A stretch of 64,000 nucleotides of DNA from Patagioenas fasciata (taxonomy: Eukaryota > Chordata > Aves > Columbiformes > Columbidae), in contig NC_092524.1 of the NCBI RefSeq assembly GCF_037038585.1, positions 43,467,001-43,531,000 of the forward strand, in the 5' to 3' direction. Positions 13,301 through 23,633 of the stretch are shown piece after piece. The notes beneath the pieces were generated by a model. That model was not told where the DNA came from. It did no database searches and worked only from the letters and a program-made list of their open reading frames with translations. The position numbers and the translations under genes are program-made. Each line of letters opens with the position of its first letter. The first letter of the stretch is position 1.

Positions 13301-16300
13301 TCACTGATACTTGCCCTTTACATTAATGCATTACGAAAGAAGGAAAATTTGGCATCTATGCTGCCAACTGTCTGAAACTAGTAATTACTACGCTGAAGGT
13401 CTAGTCACTTCAGACAGCTTTTCTGACAAAAAAAAACTAGCTCAAGAATGCTATGACACATCACAAATTACACCAGTCATAACGTACCCATTAATCAATT
13501 AGAAATATATGTTTACCTTCTGAACCAGCCCCCCTTACCAGCCCCACTGCAAAACAAATACCTAATTTTCACACAAAGACAACAAATATTTCTATTTGTA
13601 ACAAAAGCATGAACAGCAACACCCATTTTTAATAGGCAGTATCATAACATGACTATTTGGGGATTTCTGTTCCCTGATAGCCTGAAATAAACTTCAAAAC
13701 TTAAGTTGCTAAGTTTTATATTAAGGTTGTCTGTAGTTCTACATGGTATTTGCATTTTGTTGGGGTTTTTGGTTGTTGTTTTGGAGTTTGTTTGTAGTTT
13801 TTTGGGTTTTTTTTGTTTCTCCTCCAACTGATCTATGGTAAAATTATTCTGATCTTCATAATGAAAACTGGCAAAGTCTAATTACTAGAGCTCAGCCACT
13901 TCACTCTGACATTCCAGCTAAAACAAAAGCAACATGAAACTTGTAACTAAGTTAAACATTAGCTTGCAAAAACAATGCCACCAAGTTATACAGTTCACCT
14001 ATCTCCCACGCTTTTAACAACATGGACTAAGAATACACTTGGATACAGATTAAACTACTCACTCCTTAGGAGTGAAAGGCAAGAAAGTATGATTTTAGGA
14101 GGAATGAACATTTGCTGTTTCCACTGCGTTTAAAAGCAGTCACAAGTATTTCAATGCATTCCACAGAGAACAGTGCACATAAACCAAAAGAACTGTAATA
14201 CTTACGATATAGCCAGCATAGTCCTCATTCTCCACAAAAGAATCATGAAGCCAAATAAACTCTTCATGTTGCCGAACAACGGAAAATTCATTTTGTTTGA
14301 AATTTGGTAAAGAGCTCTAGGAGATGAAAAGGAAGAAGAATTGTGAAAGAAAAAAAAAAAAAAACAAACAACGCTACTATACAAAAACACATTGAAGGAA
14401 CAAAAAAAATATCCCTGTAAAAATAATCCAATCATCCAAGTAAGGATTTGACAAAAAAAAGTTCATACAGCAATAATTACCCCGTCTTAATTAGTGCGGT
14501 AATCAATTAGAATGGGTTGCCCAAAGAGGTTGTGGAGTCTCTGTCCCTGAAGATACCCCAAACCCAAGCAGTCAAGTCCTGAGCAATTTGTTCTGGTTCA
14601 CCCTGATTTAATGGTGAGAATTAGGGAGGAGATAGGACTAAATGATCTCCATAAATTTTATTCAGCCTCAACTATTGTGTGACTCTGTGATCACTAAACA
14701 TTCAAATGAAAAAAAAAAAAAAAGCAAGTCATAAACAAGCTGTAACTAAAAATAATTTTTTGAATTCCATAATGAACTATATTTTTAGAATGTGAAACCA
14801 TGGCTAATCTAATAAAAAATATACTGAAGAACACTGAGGTATATTAAAGATTCTACCTGCAAATAGGCATGGGAATGGCATGACAACACATCAGTACAAG
14901 ATACTGAACATCAATTTTTTTCTAAACAGTTTTTAAACTCTTAACTTTTTAGCCATCTTTTCTTAAGCACTGCAGCTACAGTCTCTTAAACATGAGATAA
15001 TGTTACTTTCTCATTTCCTTGAATTGTGTTACAATTGTTTCAATAAACAGTTTAAACAAACTTTCTTTTCTGTATGATTAAGAACATGTTCAATGTACAA
15101 ACCCAGGCTTTTACCTTTGTATGGACAGTGAATTTCACTTTGTCCCTCTCACTGAGTGCATCTGAGATATCCACTTGCAGAGCAGCATCAGTCTGAAGAT
15201 CTACGTTTATTGCTCTAAGCTAAACAAAGAAAAATCTATTTAGCTTAAATTTACAAAAAAGGTTAATGACATTTCCCTTATTCTTCATTTGAGAAGAACC
15301 CTGATCCTGCAAAGCTGAACATCCTTAAAAGACTGAAGACAGATTACAAAAAACTTCAACATTAAAAGATTATTTCCAGTGGAAAAAGAAATTCCAGTAG
15401 TGCTCCTTATGTCACATATGACCATACAAATAATGTCCTTTACCATACTCCTTGTTAAAGCACTATTTTTATTTCTGTACATTGATAACTTGCTAGCAAT
15501 TAAGGTCGTCAAGACAAAGTACATTTACAGACAGCAGCAAGTCCAGTAGGTTTTTCTCTTCACTTTTCATTCCCCTCTCTCCCCCAAATCAATAACCTCC
15601 TGTAAGTAAATGTACTTGTAAAGGTAATTATAAAGGTAACAACAGTTGGAAAGGTACTGTTAAGGAGAGAAGTGGTCCTATCTTCCAAGGAAGCAAGAGC
15701 TATTAAAGACCTGGTTTACTCATGTTGTCTTACTCTATTCTTTTCTTTAACATTTCCCATGATATACTGAAAAAGCTTAAAAAAATAATATCCTGCACTT
15801 CACAGAGCTAAGTCCCCTTGGAGATATTTTTCTGGGAAAAAAAAAAACAAAAACAAAAACACAAAAAAAACCCTAAGATTTCAATCTTTTCAAAATCAGC
15901 ATGAGAAATGGCAAAAGTGTAAGGAATATGCATATTTTTTTCAACAAGATATGAAACCTGAACTCACAAAATAATTCCGGAGTCACATCAAAAAGAAGAT
16001 AAGACAATGATCAAGTACAGAGAAACTGCAGGATTATCTCAGCACCACAATGTTTGGCAGTAACTGGTCCAAAGGCTTCAACAGTACTTGGTGAAACTAT
16101 AACCTCATCCAGACCTCAACTGGAAATTCAAGTCCCTTGCACCCTTGTAGTTCCAGAGTAATTTGTCCCATGACAATTTCATCATCATGATCAACAGATA
16201 CTCGGAATATTTTTACAAGTACTAAGGCTAACTCTGAAATTTTCTGCAATCTCTGTCAAAAAAATATTTCATGAGGCTAACTTTTTACTGAGACAGTGTT

Positions 16301-19300
16301 TTCTTTGATAATGCTTTTTTTCTCAAAATGTCACATTTGACAGTACAAAAATGCTTTGCCCCACAAAGTTTTTCATTACTCCATTTTGAAGTCTGTACTC
16401 AAGTACAGGAAGGCTTTAAGTATCAGCAACACAGTACAAAGGTCACACCGCAGCAGATTTTGAAGGTAACACTACAAGACACTGGAACAGCACTAGGAGA
16501 GAAGCATCAACTGGTACGTCTTTTTTCCACCAGTTATCTTAATCCTTATCTTAAATCATAGTGATCAGCTCCCGTTCCAATTTTCTTGTTAACCTCAAAG
16601 CACAGACAACTCTGTTCCTTATGTAGCAGCAACCAAACTAACATATCCTAGAATTAGTTTATTAAACTAAACCAAAATCATAGTCTAGCATATTCTGCTA
16701 GGCTAGCACAATATAACAGTTCAATAGCTATCACACAAATAGCTTTTCCTTACAGCAAAGTTGGAAATCATTAAAACCACCGCACAGTAACATATTCACA
16801 CACATGACTCAGGCAGCGCCTTTTGTTCTGTTTTCCCAAGGTTTAGGGGGTCACAGTCTCACACAAAGGCGTATTATCATGCAACAGCCCACTGCAGATC
16901 ACTTCTCAGGGGCAGAACCTCCTAGCTCCTACTGAGTTTCCAATGTGCTTAACATCTAATTTAGGAAAGAAAAATATAACCTGACATACCAATGTCTGCC
17001 TTATGTCATGACACCAAATTTTTCAGCTTGTAAAAAAGTTTTTAGTGGTTACACTGTCTGAGGTACTGTTTTTCTCCAATCTCCCGGAACACATTAACAA
17101 ACAGAGCAATCTCAGCAAATAATCTGGATTATCCAAATAGTATTTTTGTAGTCTTTCACAGGTCACAAAAATTTCTACTATTCAAGTGTGTCTAGCGCAG
17201 CACATCCTGGCCACATGCACTATTCACAACTTTAGAAATAAAATTATTATCTGTAGTGAGAAAATAAAGAGCTAGCTAAACATGACAACTTCACTCTTGA
17301 CATACAACTGTAAAAGACTGTTTGATTTATACTCAGTTAAGTTTGTAACAGTTTAATCATATGTTCACTTATGCTGTGTAATCTGACTGCCAATCGGGAA
17401 CATTTTCAAATGCAATAGTAACAAAGTCTTTACGAAAGGTGCCAAAGACAATCATAAAGTTGAAGGACTTTAAATGTATCCATGTGATGCCATGGTTCAC
17501 GTTGCATTACCAGCAATTAAATTCACAAACAACTTCATCACATAACTTAGGCAATCTCTTCATCACTACTTCCGAAAGAAAACTGCCACCAATGGATGGT
17601 TTTCTAGTCATGAAGATAGTAGAAAAAGAGAAAATAAAATGCTGCAAAATCTGATTTGGTTGCAAAGTGAAACAAAAGTACCTTAAATTTTGGAAAAAAT
17701 GGAGGTAGGATATGATCTCTTTTGTATCTCGCCCAACTCTCTTCCCCCCACCACCACTCTGACAGATACAACCTAACACAATTTTATGCTTAGATACATG
17801 CTCTACACACATGCTGAACAACTTGCAAAACAAAAGCTAATTTAATTTGGCAGCTTTACAGATTCCCATGCTATATCAAAAAACTCCATGTTTCATTCAA
17901 AGGGTCTAGAAAATACCAGAAACCAAAACCAGGACTAAAGTGATGTTACAGTACTAAAAGAGAACACAATGCAAAAAGAAAGGATTTAGGACCTAAGCTT
18001 TTGCTTAAGGATCAATTATACTTCAAATGATAATGGAAGGAAGCTGGTAGAGACAAGAAAAAAACAACTAAACTTTACATTCCTGGGTAATGTCATCCAT
18101 TAACAATAGTAACTTCTATACTCTTAAGTTCTTTCAAACATGGCAGAGAAAAAGGACCCTTTCTTCAGCAGGTTCTTTGCAGGCAGGAAAATACGCACAA
18201 GGGAAACAAATAATACTTTTACAACAAAAGATTACAAAGCGTCATGACAGCATTAAGCTTCAAGCAGACCTTTTCTATTATAAAGGGTAGCTCAATTTCT
18301 CTAAATGAGTAGACAAGAGCATTAGCCAAGTCAGCTAAAGTTTATATAGACACGAAATACAAGAGATAGTAATAGTAGAGCAACACTACACCACCTTTCA
18401 AAGCATGTATTGTTTACGCTAGAGAGATCACAAAAAACCTCAACAGGAACTGAGTTACTCCAAGCGAACTCAGTAGCATCTTCCTAAGTGAGATTTAGAA
18501 AAGCAATTCCAGCAAGTTCATTTTATGCAGACCATTTACAATAAATTCCTTCTACCGACCGCCCACCGCTACTTCCTCAATGATGATTCTCAGTGCTCTG
18601 GTTTACAATTCTCTGGAAGAAGGCTCTGTATGGTATAACACAATTGTTTGAGAATTATTGTTCCATGTGGCACCTGCATAATTTCCATCACCCCAAGTTA
18701 ACACAACTGTACCTGACCAACGTGATTCCAGAGAGCTAAAAGTACGATTGTCATAGCAATATCTGAATTCTAGAGAGAAAAGAGTACTGATTTTCAAAAC
18801 TAAAAGGTCAATTACTCTAACTAGAAGTTGTGATCCATGCTTTCAAATAAAGGTTTGAACTACTCACTTTTTAATTGCAAACAGAAAAAGATGACATCTC
18901 AGAAGAGGGAAACATTTTAAGGAAACCTGTTCATTTTTACTACTGCTGCTAAGAAAAAAAAAAGTTACAGATTTGAAGACTAAAGCACAGCAAATCCATT
19001 CATGAACAGACTGCTGGTATTGCTTTTGTTTAGATTTTCTGTATCACAATCAAAATCATGCAGATAACAACCTGTGTTGTAACCCCAGGGATTTACAAAA
19101 CAGTGAAAAAAAAAATAAAAACCCAGAGTGATTGAAAATAAGAAACTTGAAAAAAATCAAGGGAAGGAGAAGGACACTGTTCTGATTTAATTCCTCAGTT
19201 CTGGACGAAGAGGAGGGAGAGAAAAAAAAAAATTACTGCACTTGGCCAACTGAGATGATGTAAGTTGTCCAACAGCACAAACAAGAACGCCAAGAGATTT

Positions 19301-20872
19301 CTTAAGGCTTTCTAATTACCTCGTGAACTCTGACTACCTGTAGCATTAGAGGGAAAACTAATAACCAAACAAACAAACGCATTTCACACATGATCAGATC
19401 TGCATTTGTGATGTTCCACCTGCACCTTCAGATAAAGACAACGTAACTGGGCACTTCAATGTCTGTTCCTGAATACCAGGGACAACCTACATAACATACA
19501 ACTCCATAATTAACAAATTGCTCAGACTTTGTTCTGAAGAGACTCAGAGGACAATTTCCACCTTCATCCTTTCTTATCCAGTACTCTTACTAAAGTAGCT
19601 GTATAATTGAAGGCAAAAGCTCTACAGTGGCCAGAATTGGTCTATACAGCACTAGAATTCCTTTCTTAATTTCTGGTCATAAACTGGAACATAAAATGCA
19701 CTGAATTCCTACCACATCACTTAGTACTTAACGTTATATTTGGTATTTGAGCCTGGCATGCATGATAAAAGGGCATACCAACATAGGTTTTTTTCAGATT
19801 TTGTATTTTTAGTAAGATACTTAATTAAGCCACCTTCATTAAACCAGCAATAGCCAAGGCAACCTAAGCAACCCAGAAGCTGCTCTCCTACCTTGCTCAG
19901 AGTCAGTCTTTCTCAAGACACTAACAGATAAGGGTAATCAGTCTGAATAATATACACTAGATTAGCAGATTTGTTGTCTAAGTGAGGCAGGCAAACTAAA
20001 GAAAGACAGATGCAGCAGTTAGAAGAGAAACGAAGGCCAGAGAACAGCAGGGCAGAGAAAAAGGTTTTCTCGGTGAGAAACATAATAGTGACATCCTGCT
20101 CCAACAACAGAACTTCTTTTCAATAGTTTATTATGCAGCGTGTGCCTGCAATGTAAACGTCCCATTGTTATCTATGGGAGAACCTCCGGGGCCTAGGGAG
20201 AGAAGAGAAGGCAGGAGCGTTCCACCCACGATTAAAGATGGATCCCGGTGCTCTCCACAGGGCTGGTCAACCTGCTCAGGACCACGGCGCGGCCCGGCTG
20301 TGTGCGGGGGAGGGGAGCAGGGGAAGGACACGGAGAGAGAACACGGATCTCTAACAACACACACAACCCCCCGCTCACGCTATTCCCACAAAAGCATGAA
20401 AGAACTGCCCTTCCAAAACTTGGGTGACAGAACAACGAAAAATTCCAGGCAAAAAACACACACGCACAGCCGCTAATTTCAGACAGAGGCTGCGCTACTT
20501 CCACATGAACAAACGCCCCGGACCCCGCGGCCCTCAGGGAGCCCTGGCAGCGCCTCTGGCCAGGCAGCAGCCGGGAGACCCCCGGGGAGGGAGTCAACCC
20601 CTCCCTTCTCTCCTCATCCCCTCAGGCGCCGGGGTCCCTAACGCCTCCCCGCGGCACTTACCCCTCGGTCCTCCTCCGAGAGGAAATCTGGGCCGTCGTC
20701 CGAGCCTTCCTGCTGGGGGCGAAGAGGCGGAGGCGGAGCGGCCCGGGGGGGACGCGGCGGGGCACGGTCGGCAGCAGGAAGGATGAGGGGAGACAAAGCG
20801 CACAGGTTAGCGACCCGGCCGCACACGCCCGCCCCGCCCCGGCCCCGCGGCCGCCCCGACACCCACCATCAT
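1241..20872 (-). CDS. SNX6: SNX6, sorting nexin-6 (13 coding exons; 3' end off window)
   Basis: The coding sequence is the minus-strand join of 20867-20872, 20662-20709, 15115-15219, 14206-14316, 12580-12701, 10487-10610, 9422-9517, 8538-8643, 6010-6085, 4691-4730, 3433-3519, 2387-2546 and 1241-1326. Every junction has GT/AG sites and the frame stays open for 389 codons; the known vertebrate protein is about 406 residues, so about 17 codons plus stop lie left of the window. From family knowledge, SNX6 is an SNX-BAR protein that pairs with SNX1/SNX2 on endosomes, binds dynactin and sorts cargo such as the mannose-6-phosphate receptor to the trans-Golgi. The PX domain is at roughly residues 26-173, including the PPAPPRPDF stretch that opens the helical insertion typical of SNX5/SNX6. 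The BAR domain runs from roughly residue 203 to the end. Residues [20 protein letters not shown] favour SNX6 over the paralogue SNX5. Identification is from remembered homologues, not a database search. Confidence 0.97.
2387..2546 (-). CDS. SNX6: SNX6 coding exon 12 (BAR domain)
   Basis: Fifty-three codons plus one base (residues 308-360) begin [20 protein letters not shown] and end ISESAKQ. The sequence is a strongly charged, heptad-like BAR helix. The donor GTATTT is weaker than its neighbours. Confidence 0.97.
3433..3519 (-). CDS. SNX6: SNX6 coding exon 11 (BAR domain)
   Basis: Twenty-nine codons (residues 279-307) read [20 protein letters not shown] and continue to SQAAK. The exon is phase 0 at both ends, with acceptor TTCCAG and donor GTGAAT. 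Confidence 0.96.
4691..4730 (-). CDS. SNX6: SNX6 coding exon 10 (40-base microexon, BAR domain)
   Basis: One base plus 13 codons read [13 protein letters not shown] (residues 266-278). The acceptor is GTGCAG and the donor is GTATGT. It is short but keeps the frame exactly between exons 9 and 11. Confidence 0.95.
6010..6085 (-). CDS. SNX6: SNX6 coding exon 9 (BAR domain)
   Basis: The exon completes Asn240 and codes [20 protein letters not shown] up to residue 264, leaving two bases for Lys265. HKNVADD replaces the HKSAADD of mammalian SNX6, a small lineage difference (remembered comparison). Confidence 0.96.
8167..8220. repeat. Two-copy direct repeat, 32-bp period (SNX6 intron 8)
   Basis: A 22-bp word (cttcataaca, then atactgctata) occurs at 8167-8188 and 8199-8220 with one difference. 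It looks like a recent local duplication. Confidence 0.85.
8538..8643 (-). CDS. SNX6: SNX6 coding exon 8 (BAR domain)
   Basis: Thirty-five codons plus one base (residues 205-239) read [20 protein letters not shown] and on to SHK. This is the first long BAR helix. The donor GTGAGT is at 8532-8537. Confidence 0.97.
9422..9517 (-). CDS. SNX6: SNX6 coding exon 7 (PX-BAR linker)
   Basis: Thirty-two codons (residues 173-204) are in phase 0: [19 protein letters not shown], then [12 protein letters not shown]. The exon forms the basic linker and the amphipathic segment before the BAR domain. A solo LTR lies 82 bases beyond its acceptor, in intron 6. Confidence 0.97.
9599..9980 (-). mobile_element. 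Solo LTR 1, avian endogenous retrovirus, in SNX6 intron 6
   Basis: The element begins TG and ends CA on the plus strand and is flanked by the 5-bp target duplication ACTAC (9594-9598 and 9981-9985). It matches, in reverse, the bird LTR family whose 5' end resembles CTGG, then GCTGGG, then AGTTAATTTTC. A TATA box (TATAAA, minus strand) lies at 9872-9877 and an ATTAAA poly-A signal at 9721-9726. At 382 bp it is shorter than the two sister copies. No internal retroviral genes are present, so it is a fossil solo LTR, transcriptionally sense to SNX6. The 5-bp duplication would suit an ERVL or ERV1 class; family naming was not checked. Confidence 0.85.
10487..10610 (-). CDS. SNX6: SNX6 coding exon 6 (PX domain end)
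   Basis: One base plus 41 codons (through residue 172) contain [20 protein letters not shown] and the end of the PX fold. Acceptor TTTTCAG and donor GTGAGT are both good matches to consensus. Confidence 0.97.
12580..12701 (-). CDS. SNX6: SNX6 coding exon 5 (PX insertion)
   Basis: The exon codes 40 codons plus two bases (from residue 91). It starts [19 protein letters not shown] and covers the extended helical insertion that marks the SNX5/6/32 PX domains and binds cargo sorting motifs. The donor is GTATGT; the split alanine codon is completed by exon 6. Confidence 0.97.
14206..14316 (-). CDS. SNX6: SNX6 coding exon 4 (PX domain)
   Basis: Thirty-seven codons (residues 54-90) contain [17 protein letters not shown], the PX-domain stretch that follows the first beta strands. 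The donor GTAAG is at 14201-14205 and both ends are phase 0. Confidence 0.97.
14511..14690 (+). mobile_element. CR1 LINE 3'-end fragment in SNX6 intron 3/4 boundary region (intron 3)
   Basis: The stretch reads GGTTGCCCAAAGAGGTTGTG, then a GGAGTCTCTGTCC core, then TAAATGATCTCC, and ends in the octamer-like ACTCTGTGA. These are the landmarks of the bird CR1 3' UTR with its terminal ATTCTGTGA-type repeats. It is 5'-truncated, as CR1 copies usually are, and moderately diverged. It lies antisense to SNX6, between exon 3 (15115-15219) and exon 4 (14206-14316). Confidence 0.85.
15115..15219 (-). CDS. SNX6: SNX6 coding exon 3 (PX domain start)
   Basis: Thirty-five codons (residues 19-53) include [20 protein letters not shown], the first strands of the PX domain. 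The exon is phase 0 at both ends, with acceptor TTTAG and donor GTAAAAG. Confidence 0.97.
20662..20709 (-). CDS. SNX6: SNX6 coding exon 2
   Basis: Sixteen codons (residues 3-18, [16 protein letters not shown]) form an acidic N-terminal tail before the PX domain. The acceptor is CAG and the donor GTAAGT is at 20656-20661. Intron 1 is only 151 bases and GC-rich; intron 2, downstream, is the largest at about 5.4 kb. Confidence 0.93.
20867..20872 (-). CDS. SNX6: SNX6 coding exon 1 (start codon; 2 codons)
   Basis: Only ATG ATG is coded before the GTGGGT donor at 20861-20866. The start was chosen because joining it to exon 2 gives [11 protein letters not shown], the family's N-terminus. The 5' UTR continues upstream to higher coordinates inside the CpG island; the transcription start cannot be placed. 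Confidence 0.9.
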
Positions 20873-20982
20873 GGCTGCTCGCACCGCTCCGCGCCCGCCG
20901 GCCCGCCCGGAGCCCAGCGGCGAGGCGGGGCTGCGACGCGCGGGGGCGGGGCGGGGCGGGGCGCGCGGCGGCGAACGGCACC

Positions 20983-20991
20983 TCTCGCGAG
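20983..20991. promoter_or_regulatory. TCTCGCGAG palindromic promoter element
   Basis: TCTCGCGAG matches nine of ten bases of the TCTCGCGAGA core-promoter element found in TATA-less vertebrate CpG-island promoters. It lies about 110 bp upstream of the SNX6 start codon. Function here is inferred from the motif only. Confidence 0.55.
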
Positions 20992-23570
20992 GGAGCGCCG
21001 GGCGTGGGGCGCGCGCCTAACCCGCCCTTCCCCCGCCCACGCGCGCTCGGCGGCCGTTGGGGGTGGAGGGTGCGAGGCAGAAGCGAGAGTGGGGGTGTGG
21101 GGGTGTGCGTGCCTGCGGAACTCGAAATTCTTGGCACGCTGAGAGCAACCGTGCAAAACCTCCGAAAATGTGCATAACAGGCGGAACTCTGCTGCCGGCC
21201 CTGACCTTCGTTCAGAACCGATCGTTCTTGTGTTTGTCCTGCTCGTCTTCCCGTCATCCCTGTGAGAGACGGGCTTCGCAGCACCAGCACGTTACCCCAT
21301 GCAGGTTTACAAGCGTATGTGTGAGACTATGCAATTATACAGTGCTAGAAATTAGGTGATTCATAATACGCCTTTGATTTATGGGCAGTTACGTGGCTAA
21401 GATTGATGACTGCCTTTCATTCAGGCTAAGAAATGGAGCTGTTAAATGCCCCGTTGTCTAATGACAGTGGAAAACATCAGCATCCGCAGACTAAACAGAA
21501 TATAAGCGTGGAGGATAGGGAGTGCATGCCTGAGGCTGCATTTTTCTGTGAATCAGAGCTAGAACAGCCAAGAAACAGCCTCAGGGTGGGGTTTTCTGAT
21601 GAGCGTTAATCCATCCAAGTGTGTGCTGCTGCTGAGAGATGGTGGCAGGTGTGGGCACCAGCAGTGCCATGGGCATACAGCCAGACTGATGAGGGCATAG
21701 ATCCAGCTGCAAATCAGCCCTGCAACAAATCGTTAGTTTCCACCTGAGTCAGCTCCTCGATGCAGCCAAGCCCATAGTTCCACCAGCACTAGTGGGATGG
21801 GGCCACCACTTGCCACACTAGTGCCATGGCACCGATGAGAAAACTACACCTTGAGAAATGCTACTCAAGCAGCCTCAAGATAAGTGAAGAGAAAGCTTTC
21901 TGAGCTCTATACTGCTTAAAAGTGTGCTTTGGAATTTGGAAATGGAAATGTCTCCTGGAAATTGTTCTTAGTATTGCTACAGAAAGAGGCCTTTGAGTAT
22001 GCTTTTTGTAAATAATTTTAAAAGCTGTTCTTTAAACAATTTTCATGTACACAGTCTGTTTCTGTCTTGATACAGATATATGCAACATCATCCAAAGTAC
22101 TGACTTACTACTCGAGTCAAGAGAAGTAGAAATATTTTCCAAGATACTGATAAAGAGTATGCCACCTCTGTTTAAATACGAACCTTGTCGTGCTGAAGGG
22201 GTATAAACAAAGTCACACGGGAAAGTGATTTCCATGGGTTCACCTGTAAGTGTTAGCGTCCTGTTCTGTGCAGTCTCAGCTCAGTACCATGCTACCACTC
22301 CACCTGCAAACATCTGTTTTTCTGGAAAAACTAAAATTAGTGACTGAATGAGATTTTTTTAATTGTTTATTGGTAACACATTTTTGTAGGACCAAAGAAC
22401 CCATGTCAAAGAATTGAGGAAAGGCTTCACAAGTAATGAAGAGACAATTCCCTCTTCAGGTGACAACTAAGTAGTCCAGCTGACTGGCATGGATCTGGCA
22501 GGATTATTGTCTCGAGTACATCTACAAAAAATAAGGTTATATGGCTTTCCAGTGCAGCTGTGGGAGCAGCTCATTAACATTTTGGGTGGCATGGAGGCTA
22601 ATGAGGGACATATTCCAAAACAACAGCAGTACGGTGGCTCAAAAGGTGCTCTGTACCGAATGATACCAAAACTGCTAAGCAGCAATACTATCCATGACAC
22701 TAATCTTTCATCCTACTCTCATCAACTCATCCCAGCTCCATGTCTCACCCTACTTTTGTCCCCATGCTCCTCCTCACTGGCAGAGCAATGCTTGCTGTAT
22801 GCTGTTTCTGCTTCGGTGGCCAAGAGGCAGATCCTATATGCCATGGGGACATCCTAGCTACTGGATGGGAGAAGAGCACTACCTCTTCTCGGTGCTCTTC
22901 TGTCCAGACTCAGTTTAATTAGCCTCCTCTAAGGCAGCAGGATTACGTTGTGTCCTTTGACAGCTGAGCTCACCCCACTCAAAGTGTTTCTCCTCTATGT
23001 CTATAAACAATAATAAACCAGATCAATGAACTAAATAAAACCCAGCAAGAATGAAATTACAGGTTGTAACTGAGGCGAACTGACAGCCCTTTGGTACCAT
23101 CACATTCCTCCCCTTCTCCACACACCTGGCTGTCCACTTTACACCAGCCCTGGTCTTCAGCAGACCCTGACTCCAGTCAGTCTGTCTCACCAGCAGAAAA
23201 ATTACACCGGATAAAGGAAGGGAACATTGTTTTGACAGGTGAATTGCACTGATTCTTATAAGCTGCATGGATGGCCCCAAGCAGGATGCCAGATTTTGAA
23301 GTCAGAAGAAAGTCTTTGGGCTCTCAAATTACATCTTGAGAAATTTTTTCCTTTACCAGCAGCATCTCACTTTTGCTTCAGGACATGCTCTGACTCACTC
23401 AGCTACTCATTTTTTGTCTCGTTTTTCCTCTACTGTTTTCCTCATTTTTTTCTTTTCTGCTACTGTGTTTTAGTTTGTCTCATATTTAGCTGCTAAACTT
23501 CTGAGGCAAGGGTCATCGTCATTGTGAGTTTACAAAACCCCAAGTAGAAAGAAGGACCAACCGTGCACCA

Positions 23571-23633
23571 ATCAGAAAGAAACTGCTGCACTATTTTAAC
23601 ATATCAGGGAGAAACTGCTGCACTACTTTTAAA
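23571..23633. repeat. Two-copy direct repeat, 32-bp period
   Basis: The word GAAACTGCTGCACTA with its ATCAG lead-in occurs twice, at about 23571-23600 and 23603-23633, with a few differences. It is a local tandem duplication in intergenic DNA. Confidence 0.8.

Larger units (their letters stand above)
20500..21150 (-). promoter_or_regulatory. SNX6: SNX6 CpG-island promoter
   Basis: GC- and CpG-dense DNA surrounds SNX6 exons 1 and 2, with stacked GGGGCGGGGC Sp1-type boxes around 20941-20965. There is no TATA box near the start, which is typical of a broadly expressed gene. Long open frames on both strands here (up to 210 codons) come from GC bias, not genes. The transcription start is probably between about 20,880 and 21,000. 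Confidence 0.85.

Noticed and set aside
20424-21359. Long open frames on both strands over the SNX6 promoter
   Set aside because: Same GC-driven effect; the real content is SNX6 exons 1 and 2 plus promoter.
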